Source of the DNA: Stenotrophomonas bentonitica | Lineage (GTDB): Bacteria; Pseudomonadota; Gammaproteobacteria; Xanthomonadales; Xanthomonadaceae | Reading direction: 5' to 3' | Length of the DNA: 64,000 bases | NCBI RefSeq assembly: GCF_013185915.1 | Contig: NZ_JAAZUH010000001.1 | Span: forward strand, 186,001-250,000 | In this document: piece by piece, positions 36,152 through 44,968 of the stretch | How positions within the stretch are numbered: position 1 is the first letter of the stretch | How the letters are laid out: each line of letters starts with the position of its first letter | Translations under genes and position numbers: made by a program | Notes under the pieces: model-generated | What the model saw: only the letters and a program-made list of their open reading frames with translations | Told to the model about the DNA's origin: nothing | Database searches by the model: none

Positions 36152-37132
36152 TCACTCTGCAACTACCGCGCTGGCGCGGGCCAGGCTGCGCGCCACCCGT
36201 GCGCCGGCGTCGCGCATCATCACGTGCAGGGCGGGTGGGCCCAGCACCTCGAACTCCAGTTCCAGTGCGAGCAACCAGTACACCACCGCGCCCTGCGGGT
36301 GCGCACCGCAGCGTAGCAGGCAGCGCTGCGCATCCAGTGCTTCGAGCACGCCGGCCGACCCGGGCATGCGTTCGCGCACGGTCTCGATGGGCGCGTGCAG
36401 GATCACCCGTGCTTCGTCGCCGTGCGGGCCCATCGTCAACGACTGGCTGACAAAGGCGCGCAGGTCGCCGTTGGCCGGGGAGGGACGTGGGCGGAAGTGC
36501 ACGCCTACGTCGGGCGTACTGGTCATGCGGTCGATGCGGAAGGTGCGCCAGTCGTTCCGCGTGGTATCCCACGCCACCAGGTACCAGCGCCGCTCGGCGT
36601 GCACCACGCCCTGCGGTTCCACCTGGCGGTGGCTGGGCTGGCCCTGGCGGTCGGCGTAGTCGAAGCGCAGCTGCAGTTGATCGCGGCAGGCGCCAGCCAG
36701 CGTCGCCAGCAGGCGCGCGTCCACCAGCGGCCCGCTCTGGTCGATCGGCAGGATCGCAGTGCGCAGCGCATCCAGGCGGCGGCGCAGGCGCGCCGGCATC
36801 ACCTGTTCCATCTTCACCAGCGCGGTGATCGCGGTTTGTTCGATGCCGCTGATGGTGCCGCTCACCGCCATGCGCAGGGCGAGCGCAGCAGCCAATGCCT
36901 CCTCATCGTCGAGGAGCAACGGCGGCAACGCGCGCCCGGCGCGAAACGCGTAGCCGCCGGCGACGCCGCTGCTGGCCTGGATCGGGTAGCCCAGTTCGCG
37001 CAGGCGTTCGATATCGCGCCGCAGCGTGCGCGGGTGCACGCCGATGTCGGTGGCCAGCGTGTTGCCGGGCCAGTGCGGCCGGGATTGCAGCAGCGCCAGC
37101 AGGCGCAACAGACGGGCAGAGGTCGTAAGCAT
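36152..37132 (-). CDS. WYL-domain transcriptional regulator (YafY-type)
   Basis: This 326-aa regulator has an N-terminal HTH_11 domain (RLLRLLALLQSRPHWPGNTL, HPRTLRRDIERLRELGYPI). The C-terminal WYL domain includes the eponymous AERRWYLVAWD and a WCX extension. The ATG at 37132 was preferred to an upstream GTG at 37174 because the extra residues are not family-like. It is divergent from a glutathione transferase gene, which it may control. WYL domains bind nucleic acid or nucleotide ligands in several systems, but the effector here is unknown. Confidence 0.9.
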   Translation of the reverse strand: MLTTSARLLRLLALLQSRPHWPGNTLATDIGVHPRTLRRDIERLRELGYPIQASSGVAGGYAFRAGRALPPLLLDDEEALAAALALRMAVSGTISGIEQTAITALVKMEQVMPARLRRRLDALRTAILPIDQSGPLVDARLLATLAGACRDQLQLRFDYADRQGQPSHRQVEPQGVVHAERRWYLVAWDTTRNDWRTFRIDRMTSTPDVGVHFRPRPSPANGDLRAFVSQSLTMGPHGDEARVILHAPIETVRERMPGSAGVLEALDAQRCLLRCGAHPQGAVVYWLLALELEFEVLGPPALHVMMRDAGARVARSLARASAVVAE

Positions 37133-37252
37133 GGCGGCAGGGTCGCGCCTGTCGAGGACAGGATCTGTCCGCAATGGTGGCTAGCCTGTGTCCACGGTGC
37201 AAGGCCCCCCGGCAACGCACCTTTCTCCCCTGACACCTACAAGGAGTACTGC

Positions 37253-37858
37253 ATGTCCCTCGTCTTCTATTGGCACCCGATGTCCAGCGCCACCCCGGTG
37301 GCGTGCGCGCTGGCCGAACTGGGCGTGGCCCACGACCGGGTGCGGATCGACATCCGCAACGGTGAGCAGCGCACCCCGGAGTACCTGGCGATCAACCCCA
37401 ACGGCAAGGTGCCGTGCCTGGTGGTGGACGGCACGCCGATCTTCGAAGGGCTGGCCATCCACCTGTGGCTGGGCGACCGCTTCGGCGTGGCGCGTGGGCT
37501 GTGGCCGGCGGCCGACACCCCGGAGCGCCTGCAGGCGCTGTCGTGGTGCGCCTGGGCCTATGTGACCTTTGCGGCGGTCATCAACCGGATGTTCCTGGCC
37601 AGCGGCGACGGTCCGCTGCGCGACGCCACCCAGGCCGCTGCGGCGGGCGAGGCGGCGCAGCAGCTGCTGGCACTGCTGGAAGATCGCCTCTCCACCCAGG
37701 CCTGGATGGTGGGCGATGCCTACTCGCTGGTGGACCTGGTGGTGGCGCAGGTGGTGGGTTATGGCACGTATGTGGGTGCCAGCGTGGTGGCGTACCCGAC
37801 GGTGGCGGCGTGGCTGGCCACGGTGCAGACGCGACCGGCGATGCAGGGCGAGGTCTGA
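37253..37858 (+). CDS. glutathione S-transferase family protein
   Basis: This 201-aa cytosolic GST has a thioredoxin-fold N-domain (FYWHPMSSATPVACALAELG, NPNGKVPCLVVDG, then FEGLAIHLWLGDRFG). The helical C-domain includes WMVGDAYSLVDLVVAQVV. The Ser-Ser pair after HPM occupies the usual catalytic Ser position. AAGGAGT lies 5 nt before the ATG. It is divergent from the WYL regulator. The substrate is unknown, probably an electrophile or xenobiotic. Confidence 0.9.
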   Translation: MSLVFYWHPMSSATPVACALAELGVAHDRVRIDIRNGEQRTPEYLAINPNGKVPCLVVDGTPIFEGLAIHLWLGDRFGVARGLWPAADTPERLQALSWCAWAYVTFAAVINRMFLASGDGPLRDATQAAAAGEAAQQLLALLEDRLSTQAWMVGDAYSLVDLVVAQVVGYGTYVGASVVAYPTVAAWLATVQTRPAMQGEV

Positions 37859-37960
37859 GCGGCATTCGGATATCGAATGTGCGGCATGCTGAAATTTAAC
37901 TGGTGAATGGGGGCCGCCGCGCCGTATGGTGCGGTGGTCCTTCCGCTACTGCGTCCTCAC

Positions 37961-39409
37961 ATGAATTCCATCGTGCTGCCTGCATTCCCGCTGCTGCTTG
38001 CGCTTGCCCCTTCCGCCTTGGCGGCCGAACGGGCCGACCTGATCATCCGCCATGCCACCGTGGTCGATATAGAACACGCCACCACCGTGGCCGACCAGGC
38101 GGTGGTGGTGCGTGGCGACGATATCGTGGCGGTCGGCGACGACCGCGCCATCGCCAAGGCGTGGACCGCAGCGCGGAAGATCGACGGCAAGGGCCGCTAC
38201 CTGATTCCCGGCTTGTGGGACATGCACGTGCACTTCGGTGGCGGTCCCGAACTGATCGAAGAGAACAAGGCGCTGCTGCCGCTGTACATCGCGCATGGCA
38301 TCACCACCATCCGCGACTGCTCCGGCGACCTGCCGGAGCAGGTGCTGCAGTGGCGTGGGCAGATTGCAGACGGCAGCCTGGAAGGCCCGCAGCTGTTCAG
38401 CTCCGGCGCCAAGATCGAAGGCATCAAGCCGGTCTGGAAGGGCACCATTGAAGTGGGCAGCCAGGCCGACCTGGATGCGGCCTTCGTCAAGCTCAAGCGC
38501 GACCGGGTCGACTTCGTGAAGATCACTGACAGCACCCTGACTCCGCCGCTGTTCCTGGAGGCGGTACGCGGTGCGCGCGCCAATGGGCTGCGTGCCTCGG
38601 GCCACATCCCGATGGCGCTGACCGTGCAGCAGGCGGTGGACGCGGGCATCAGTTCCATCGAGCACCTGGACTACGCGTACAAGGCGGGGGTCAAGGATGA
38701 AGCGGCCATCGCTGCCGACTTCGCCGCCAAACGGATCGACCGCGCCGAAGCCAACCGCCGCCTGGATGCCGGCTTCGACCATGACACCGCAATGGCCGCG
38801 TATCGCGGATTCGTGGCCAAGGGCGTGTATGTCACCCCGACCCTCAATGGCGGGCGCATCCTGGACTTCCTGGACCAGGACAACCACGCCAACGACCCGT
38901 ACCTCGCCTACATCGGTCCCAAGCTGCAGGCCACCTACCAGTGGCGCGTGGAGCGTGCGGCCAAGGCCAGCCCGGAACAGATCGCGCAGCGCCACCAGCA
39001 GTACCACCAGGTCGCGGCGGTGCTGCCGATGCTGCAGGAAGCGGGCGTGACCGTGATGGCGGGTACCGATGCGGGCTTCCTCAATTCGTTCAACTACCCG
39101 GGCATCGGCCTGCACGACGAGCTCAGCCTGTTCGTCAAGGAAGGCCTGACCCCGGCGCAGGCGCTGTCCTCGGCGACCCGCGCCGGTCCGTCCTGGTTCG
39201 GCACGCTGGACCGTTACGGTGGCATCGCGCAGGGCAAGGCGGCGGATCTGGTACTGCTGGACGCCAACCCGCTGCAGGACATCCAGGCCACCCGTGCCAT
39301 CAATACGGTGGTGGTGCGTGGCCACGTCTACGACCGCAAGGCGCTGGATGCGCTGCTGGCGCAGACGCGTGAGAAGGTTGCGCAGTGGCAGCAGGCGGCG
39401 AAGCAGTAA
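37961..39409 (+). CDS. secreted metal-dependent amidohydrolase
   Basis: This 482-aa protein has a Sec signal peptide (PAFPLLLALAPSALA) and an imidazolonepropionase/prolidase-like amidohydrolase domain. Metal ligands are visible in the HxH of LWDMHVHFGGG, in GHIPMALT, in SSIEHLD and in the late Asp of MAGTDAGF. The domain ends in the composite beta-sandwich (GKAADLVLLDANPLQDI). The substrate, perhaps a peptide or cyclic amide, cannot be told from sequence. The ATG at 37961 was chosen for the signal peptide. A strong terminator follows. Confidence 0.9.
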   Translation: MNSIVLPAFPLLLALAPSALAAERADLIIRHATVVDIEHATTVADQAVVVRGDDIVAVGDDRAIAKAWTAARKIDGKGRYLIPGLWDMHVHFGGGPELIEENKALLPLYIAHGITTIRDCSGDLPEQVLQWRGQIADGSLEGPQLFSSGAKIEGIKPVWKGTIEVGSQADLDAAFVKLKRDRVDFVKITDSTLTPPLFLEAVRGARANGLRASGHIPMALTVQQAVDAGISSIEHLDYAYKAGVKDEAAIAADFAAKRIDRAEANRRLDAGFDHDTAMAAYRGFVAKGVYVTPTLNGGRILDFLDQDNHANDPYLAYIGPKLQATYQWRVERAAKASPEQIAQRHQQYHQVAAVLPMLQEAGVTVMAGTDAGFLNSFNYPGIGLHDELSLFVKEGLTPAQALSSATRAGPSWFGTLDRYGGIAQGKAADLVLLDANPLQDIQATRAINTVVVRGHVYDRKALDALLAQTREKVAQWQQAAKQ

Positions 39410-39441
39410 CGCCCTTCACACCCTACTAATAAGAGAGAAAC

Positions 39442-39469
39442 AAAACGCCCCGCATCTGCGGGGCGTTTT
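39442..39469. terminator. bidirectional intrinsic terminator
   Basis: A 12-bp perfect stem (AAAACGCCCCGC / GCGGGGCGTTTT) with loop ATCT lies 32 bp after the amidohydrolase stop. It isolates the pilus locus that follows. Confidence 0.93.
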
Positions 39470-39484
39470 CGTTTGCGCGCGTAT

Positions 39485-39521
39485 ACAACAAATTGCAGTG
39501 GCGCATTGATGAAAATTGAAT
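39485..39521 (+). promoter_or_regulatory. divergent copy of the pilus promoter element
   Basis: TACAACAAATTGCA followed by TTGAT and TTGAA, at 39493, 39506 and 39516, resembles the triple TTGNA element found before the pilus genes but with 13- and 10-bp steps instead of 12 and 10. It lies 127 bp upstream of the exact copy. The 337-bp gap 39410-39746 otherwise holds only the terminator and AT-rich leader. Confidence 0.5.
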
Positions 39522-39610
39522 GTGCCGCACCGCAGCAGAATTTTACGCTGCGCACCTGTTCATCGCGGATGTGCATCCGGGCTTCGGAAAAACCAAAAAC
39601 CATCGACGTT

Positions 39611-39675
39611 TGCAACTTGTTGCAGTGCTACTTGAAAAAAGTTGCATGGGGCGACAGGCGGCTGACGCCTACGCT
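39611..39675 (+). promoter_or_regulatory. triple-TTGNA promoter element of the alpha-type pilus locus
   Basis: TTGCA at 39620, TTGAA at 39632 and TTGCA at 39642 are followed 23 nt later by TACGCT at 39670, a possible -10. The spacing is identical, base for base, to the copies before three DUF1120 pilin units about 12-21 kb away, although the surrounding sequence differs. A near-palindromic CAACTTGTTG overlaps the first TTG. Confidence 0.7.
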
Positions 39676-39746
39676 GCGCACTCGATTGAAGGCAGTTATG
39701 ACAACCGGCCTTCGCATTCACCCCGTTAATCACAGGAGCATCTTCG

Positions 39747-40505
39747 ATGAAGCGTCTGATGACCGCGCTGGCGGTAGCAATGACCGTGGCGATGTCGGCA
39801 TCGCCTCATTCGGCCCAGGCCGCCGCACCCAACATCCATGTGGGCGCGATGTACGAGTACGCCGAGCCGGGCAAGGGCGCGCTGCTGAAGCGTGTGCGCA
39901 ACACCGGCGATGCCACCGCCTTCGTGCGCGTGCAGATCAGCGAAGTGCGCTACGCCGTGGACGGCAGCCACCAGGAGATCCCGGTCGACACAGCAGCCGG
40001 CGCCCAGGCCGGGCTGGTCGCCAGCCCGTCGCGGATGATCGTGCCGGCGCAGGGCCAGCAGGCCACCCGCCTGCTGGTGCAGGGTGACCGCAGCACCGAG
40101 CGCTACTACCGCGTGCGCTTCGTACCGGTGCTGCCGCAGTCCGAAGACGAGTTCGCCCTCACCGACGCGCAGCGCGACGACTACCGCAAGGAGCTCTCGG
40201 CCGGCGTGAACGTGCTGACCGGCTACGGCGTGTTCGTGATCGTGCACCCGGACCAGGCCCGCTACGACGTGCAGACCGAAACCACCGGCGAACACGTGCA
40301 GCTGCGCAATGCCGGCAACACCACGGTGCTGCTGGACGACGTGCGCCAGTGCAGCGCGGCCGACAAGACCGCCAAGTGCTCGCCCACTCGCAAGATCCAC
40401 CTGCTCCCGGAGCGCACCGAGCGCTTCACCCGCAGTGCCGAGCACGTGCACCGCTTCCAGATCGTTGAGGGGGACACCCGCAAGGATGTCCTGCTCAGCC
40501 CCTAG
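39747..40505 (+). CDS. alpha-type (CS1/CblB-like) pilus chaperone
   Basis: This 252-aa periplasmic chaperone has a Sec signal peptide ending near SAQAA. Its Ig-like domains show VGAMYEYAEPGKGALLKRVR and RYYRVRFVPVLPQSEDEF. The second domain contains a Cys pair (VRQCSAADKTAKCSP) and ends HRFQIVEGDTRKDVLL. The locus order of chaperone, major pilin, usher and tip protein matches the cable-pilus cblBACD and CS1/CFA families rather than type 1 or P pili. AGGAG lies 10 nt before the ATG. Confidence 0.85.
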   Translation: MKRLMTALAVAMTVAMSASPHSAQAAAPNIHVGAMYEYAEPGKGALLKRVRNTGDATAFVRVQISEVRYAVDGSHQEIPVDTAAGAQAGLVASPSRMIVPAQGQQATRLLVQGDRSTERYYRVRFVPVLPQSEDEFALTDAQRDDYRKELSAGVNVLTGYGVFVIVHPDQARYDVQTETTGEHVQLRNAGNTTVLLDDVRQCSAADKTAKCSPTRKIHLLPERTERFTRSAEHVHRFQIVEGDTRKDVLLSP

Positions 40506-40573
40506 GTTCCGCCCGGAACCGCCGTCCCGTCGCCGGACTCCAGGCGACACCTTCCCTTTGGAGATGTAAAGCA

Positions 40574-41074
40574 ATGAACCTCAAGACCACCATCCTGGCC
40601 GCCGCGGCTGCCCTGATCCTGACCCCGGCCGCTGCCATGGCCGCCACCGAACAGTTCCCGATCCAGGTGACTGTTGAAGCCACCGTTCCGTCGGCCAACG
40701 GCCTGCAGATCTCGCCGGTTGGCGACTGGGCCGGCCAGACCCAGCAGATGCGCTGGAACATCGCGACCCAGAGCCTGGCCCCGATCCAGCAGCAGGTCGA
40801 CATGAAGAGCGGCCTGGGTGCCATCAACGCCTACCTGACCACCGAAGCCATGCTGACCAGCGCCGGCAACGCCATCGACCTTGCGGTCAATGTCGCCGGC
40901 CAGGAACTGCAGGTCGGTGCCGGCAACGCCGTTGAAGTGGCCACCTCGACCGAAGCCGCTGCCAGCAAGCGTGCGCAGGTTGCCATCACCGCCGCTCCGG
41001 CGACCGGCGACGGCTACGTGCACGGCACCTACCAGGGCAACGTTTTCATGATGTTCGAAAGCGGCACCCCGTAA
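40574..41074 (+). CDS. CS1/CblA-type major pilin
   Basis: This 166-aa pilin has a Sec signal peptide (ILAAAAALILTPAAAMA). The mature protein starts ATEQFPIQVTVEATVPSANG, matching the N-terminal donor strand region of alpha-type pilins (CooA, CfaB, CblA). Like them it lacks cysteines. The C-terminal part ends GYVHGTYQGNVFMMFESGT. It is the likely shaft subunit, and a hairpin terminator directly after it would keep it more abundant than the usher. Confidence 0.88.
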   Translation: MNLKTTILAAAAALILTPAAAMAATEQFPIQVTVEATVPSANGLQISPVGDWAGQTQQMRWNIATQSLAPIQQQVDMKSGLGAINAYLTTEAMLTSAGNAIDLAVNVAGQELQVGAGNAVEVATSTEAAASKRAQVAITAAPATGDGYVHGTYQGNVFMMFESGTP

Positions 41075-41092
41075 GCGTTTCTGTTGTTACCC

Positions 41093-41119
41093 GAGGGGCG
41101 CTCCCGCGCCCCTCTTTTT
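41093..41119 (+). terminator. intra-operon terminator between major pilin and usher
   Basis: A 9-bp perfect stem (GAGGGGCGC / GCGCCCCTC) with loop TCCC is followed by five T. It begins 18 bp after the pilin stop and ends 8 bp before the usher ATG, so it should attenuate rather than end the operon. Confidence 0.85.
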
Positions 41120-41127
41120 CCTGAGGA

Positions 41128-43677
41128 ATGTCCATGTCGCGCCTGCTTCCGATCGCCACCGCCGTGATGCTCTACTGCAGCAGTGCTGCAGCATCCGCTG
41201 CGCCTGCCGCTCTGGAGAGCCTGACCCTGCTCGACCAGGCAGGGGGCCTGCCCGACGACTTCCGCGACCACTTCTTCGACGTGCCCCTGGTGGTACGCGT
41301 GGAACGCGATGGCCAGTTCCTGGGCGACGCCCGGGCGCTGCTGACCCGCGAAAATACCTTGTCGCTGCTGGAGTTCACCGACAGCGACGACAGTACCGAG
41401 CCGGCCACCGAGCGTGCCCGCTGGCTGCAGGTGCTGGCCACGCCGCGTCCGCTCGGCGCGTGCGCCCAGTTCTGCGACGCCGGCCTGGACCGCCTGCATT
41501 ACAGCCTTGAAAGTTCGCTGCTGTCCATTGCCACCGAAAGCGGCGGCCGCGCCGCGAACGACGTGCGCCACCATGCGCTGCCCGAAGGCGGCAGTCGCGG
41601 CCTGATCCTGCGCCACCAGCTCAACGCCTATGCAGGCGAGGGCATGGATGCGTCCGGCCGCTATGCGCTGGACCTGCAGGGCAGCCTGGGGCAGTGGACC
41701 CTGGCCGGCAATTACCAGGTCGACCGGAGCGGTGATCTGGACGGACAACTGCGCCACTCGGTCCAGAGCCTGTACGCCCAGCGCGAGTTCCGCGACAACT
41801 TCCTGCGTGCAGGTTACTTCCTGCCCAACTTCCAGGGCGTCACCCGGCAGCCGCGCGCAGCCGGCTCGGTCAACCACACCACCGTGGGCGTGATGGCGGG
41901 ATCCTCTGACAGCCTGGCCATCGACGCACGCGCACCCAGCCTGTACCCGGTGTACGTGACCGCCAACCGCGAGGGCACCGTGGAGGTGTTCCGCGACGGC
42001 AGCCTGATCCTGACCCAGCCGCTGCAGCCGGGCCTGCAGGAGCTGGACACGCGGCGCCTCCCCGGTGGCATCTACGAAGTGGAATTGCGGGTCATTGAAG
42101 ATGGCCGCGAGAGCTCGCGCGAAACCACCGTGATCCACAAGCCCGGCAACTGGCGCGACCCCAGCCGCCGTTGGCGCTACAGCGCCTTCGCCGGCGTGCA
42201 GCACACCCTGCTGGACAGCATTGACGACCCGAACGCGGGCGCGTTTGCGGCGGGCGGCATCATCAACTACCTGGCCCACCCGCGTGCGGTGGTCGGGCTG
42301 TCCGCGCAGCACCTGGACGGCGCGAATGCGTTCGCCGGTTCGGTGGACTGGCAGATCAGCGACAGCGCGAACCTGTTCACCAATGCCTACACCAGCGACC
42401 AGGGGCGCGGCGTCGACCTGCAGGGGCTGTGGCGCTATCGCCATGGCACCGTGATCGTCTCGCATAACCGGACCTGGCAGGAGCGCCGTCGCCCGTGGGA
42501 CGAGGGCTACGCACCGTACCCGCCCGATACCGAGCTGACGGAAACCCGCTCCGGCTGGCTGCAGACCAGCGCGCTGAGCGTGAATCACCGCCTGGGCGAC
42601 AGCAGCCATGTGGCCGCGCGCGTGTCGCATAACCGTGGCGTCAGCGACGGCGTCGGCGTGGACCTGTCGTTCAGCCGTCGCCAGACCCTGTTCGGCAGCG
42701 ACGCCACCTGGCGCGCCTCGGTGTTCGACCGTCCGGCCAACAGCAGCAGTGGCATGCGCCGCAATCGCGGCGTGGACTTCACGCTCAACATCGCGCTTGG
42801 CGACGACGGCCGCCGTTACACCGGCAGCCTGGGTAGTCGCACCGCCACCGATGGCGGGCGCAGCCTGTATGCCAGCGCCGGCGCCCAGCAGAGCTTCGAG
42901 GAAGGCCTGCTGCGCAGCGTGGGCGGCCAGGCTACCGCCGACAGCGACGGCCTGGGCCTGAGCGGCACCGCGCTGTTCGAGCATCCTGCACTCCGCGGCG
43001 ACGTACACGCCCAGCGTTCTTCGCTGGGCGGCCAGCTGAGTGGCGGCGTGAACCTGGAAAGCACCATGGCCATCGGCGGTGGCAAGCTCGCGATTGCCGG
43101 TGCGGCTCAGGTTGGCAGCACCAGCACCGGCATGATCGTGGACGTGAGTTCCGAGCTGCCGGACGTGGAGCTGCGTGCGCACAACAGCCGGGGCGGGTCC
43201 TATACCCTTCACCCGGGCCGCAACTTCCTTCCGGTCACTGCCTACCGAACCGGTTCGCTGCAGATCGACTTCCACGGACGTGCCGCACCGGCGGCGACCA
43301 TCCAGCCGGCCAGCCTGGACTACCACCTCAACAAGGGTGGGGTGTCCTACGGCAAGGTCGAGGTGCTCAATACGTTCACCGTGATGGGCCACCTGAAGGA
43401 CGCTAACGGCAAGCCGCTGGCTGGGGCCCATGTGATCAACCATGCCGGACGCAGCGTGGCGGAAGCCGACGGCTTCTTCGCGCTGGAAATGAGCGCCCGC
43501 GCGCCGAGCATGGAAGTGCGCCATCCCACCGTGACCGGTTGCAGCTTCCAGCTCGACGGCACCACCACCCGCCCTGAGGGCGATACCTGGATGGCAGGCG
43601 TGCTGCAGTGCCCGTCGTCCAGCCTGACCACGGCGCAGTCTGAAACGACGGCGTCGGCTGCTGGAGCAATGCCATGA
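41128..43677 (+). CDS. alpha-type outer-membrane usher (CooC/CblC-like)
   Basis: This 849-aa usher forms the outer-membrane pore for pilus assembly. It has a signal peptide, an N-domain with a Cys pair (LGACAQFCDAGLDRL) and a long beta-barrel. An E-set-like plug region includes FRDGSLILTQPLQPG and LDTRRLPGGIYEVELRV. The C-terminal domain has GKPLAGAHVINHAG and ends with a Cys pair. The length fits the CS1/CFA class (about 860 aa). It shares no obvious stretch with the second usher in this window. GAGGA precedes the ATG, and its stop overlaps the next gene by 4 bp. Confidence 0.88.
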   Translation: MSMSRLLPIATAVMLYCSSAAASAAPAALESLTLLDQAGGLPDDFRDHFFDVPLVVRVERDGQFLGDARALLTRENTLSLLEFTDSDDSTEPATERARWLQVLATPRPLGACAQFCDAGLDRLHYSLESSLLSIATESGGRAANDVRHHALPEGGSRGLILRHQLNAYAGEGMDASGRYALDLQGSLGQWTLAGNYQVDRSGDLDGQLRHSVQSLYAQREFRDNFLRAGYFLPNFQGVTRQPRAAGSVNHTTVGVMAGSSDSLAIDARAPSLYPVYVTANREGTVEVFRDGSLILTQPLQPGLQELDTRRLPGGIYEVELRVIEDGRESSRETTVIHKPGNWRDPSRRWRYSAFAGVQHTLLDSIDDPNAGAFAAGGIINYLAHPRAVVGLSAQHLDGANAFAGSVDWQISDSANLFTNAYTSDQGRGVDLQGLWRYRHGTVIVSHNRTWQERRRPWDEGYAPYPPDTELTETRSGWLQTSALSVNHRLGDSSHVAARVSHNRGVSDGVGVDLSFSRRQTLFGSDATWRASVFDRPANSSSGMRRNRGVDFTLNIALGDDGRRYTGSLGSRTATDGGRSLYASAGAQQSFEEGLLRSVGGQATADSDGLGLSGTALFEHPALRGDVHAQRSSLGGQLSGGVNLESTMAIGGGKLAIAGAAQVGSTSTGMIVDVSSELPDVELRAHNSRGGSYTLHPGRNFLPVTAYRTGSLQIDFHGRAAPAATIQPASLDYHLNKGGVSYGKVEVLNTFTVMGHLKDANGKPLAGAHVINHAGRSVAEADGFFALEMSARAPSMEVRHPTVTGCSFQLDGTTTRPEGDTWMAGVLQCPSSSLTTAQSETTASAAGAMP

Positions 43678-44909
43678 TCCGCGATTTCTTCTCGACCTGT
43701 CTGCAGCGTCGCTTGCGGCAGGGCTTGTGCGCATTTGCGTTGATCGCGGGCGTGGGTAGTGCGCACGGCGCCGACATCCATATCAGCGCTGAGTTCAAGC
43801 CTGACATCAGCGATCCGGACAAGCGTGAGTTCACCAACACCACGCCGTGGTCGGGGGTGTGTAACAGCGGGCACCTGCAGAGCTGCATCAACAATGAATG
43901 GTGGAGCATCGATACCAAGATCCGCGGCACCAAAGACGCTATCGCCCAAGCCAACTATGGTCGAAACGGCTTCTTTATTGGCATGCCGGCACCAAGGGTG
44001 GTGCAGGTTACTTCCGACGATGGCGCGCACACCTTTGACCTAAGATTGAACATCATTGGCGCAGCAATGCGCCTGACCGACCTGGAGCAGGATGGGCCGC
44101 CCGAGCCTGGGCCGGTTGCACCCCGCAACTGCGACTTGGGTTTGAAGAACGCTGGTGCAGGCAACTACAGTGTCATGAGGATGTTCTTGCGTCGGGACGG
44201 CGGGGAAGGGGTTGCCGAGTGCGCGCTGCAGTACATGCAGACAAACAACTACGCAATGCAGGAGTTTGACTTCACCTACAAGCTGATTACGCCTGCCCCG
44301 CTTGGAATGCCCAGTGGGATCTACACGGGAACGACCACATACCGAATCGGCGGGACAGGTGAGGGTGCTGACTTCGATCTGGGTAATGGCGTCACGCTCG
44401 AGGACAACATCATCAATGTGCATTTCTCGCTCACCGTGCAGCATGCATTCCAGCTCGACCTTCCCCCGGGCAGCGATCGCGCAGTGCTGATGCCCCGAGG
44501 CGGGTGGACGCAGTGGAGTGATTACGGAATCGTGCCGAAGTCACTGGAACGCGAAGTGCCTTTCAGCGTAAGCAGCTCTGGGCAGTTCGAAGTGTCGCTG
44601 CAGTGTCAGCATCCGACGGCTGACGGGCGATGCGCCATAAGGAACATGACGGACACGGCGCACGAAGTCCCGCTGGATATTCGCCTGACCATGCCTGGAT
44701 TCCGTGATGCGGCATCTGGCCTTGATGCTGTGGACATGTCGCTGACCACCACGATGGTGCCCCCGGTGTTCACCGCCGATACGTTCATCATTCGCCGCCC
44801 ATCAAAGCTGCACTTTGGCGTTCACGGTGAGGCGGTGAGCGAAATGCTGGACAACCCGGGCAGTCACTACCGGGGGGATGTAACCGTGATCTTCGACGCA
44901 GCGCCGTAA
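43674..44909 (+). CDS. CblD/CfaE-type pilus tip protein 1
   Basis: This 411-aa secreted protein resembles the minor tip initiators CooD, CfaE and CblD. It has a Sec signal peptide ending GSAHG. An N-terminal domain includes TPWSGVCNSGHLQSC and NNEWWSIDTKIRG. A C-terminal pilin-like domain ends HYRGDVTVIFDAAP. Such proteins start pilus assembly and carry the adhesin site. The ATG overlaps the usher stop. Codon use is less GC-rich than in its downstream paralogue, which suggests divergence or transfer. Confidence 0.85.
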   Translation: MIRDFFSTCLQRRLRQGLCAFALIAGVGSAHGADIHISAEFKPDISDPDKREFTNTTPWSGVCNSGHLQSCINNEWWSIDTKIRGTKDAIAQANYGRNGFFIGMPAPRVVQVTSDDGAHTFDLRLNIIGAAMRLTDLEQDGPPEPGPVAPRNCDLGLKNAGAGNYSVMRMFLRRDGGEGVAECALQYMQTNNYAMQEFDFTYKLITPAPLGMPSGIYTGTTTYRIGGTGEGADFDLGNGVTLEDNIINVHFSLTVQHAFQLDLPPGSDRAVLMPRGGWTQWSDYGIVPKSLEREVPFSVSSSGQFEVSLQCQHPTADGRCAIRNMTDTAHEVPLDIRLTMPGFRDAASGLDAVDMSLTTTMVPPVFTADTFIIRRPSKLHFGVHGEAVSEMLDNPGSHYRGDVTVIFDAAP

Positions 44910-44968
44910 CACCCGTCCCGGCGACGGGGCGACATGTAGTTATCGTACCTCTTGAAGGAGTAAGTGCC

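Noticed and set aside
39473..40087. 204-codon frame across the start of the alpha-type chaperone
   Set aside because: It runs through the promoter elements and is out of frame with the chaperone; its product has no family features.
41029..43734. 901-codon minus-strand frame across the usher
   Set aside because: It is antisense to the usher gene and spans the terminator and pilin end, which no real gene would do.
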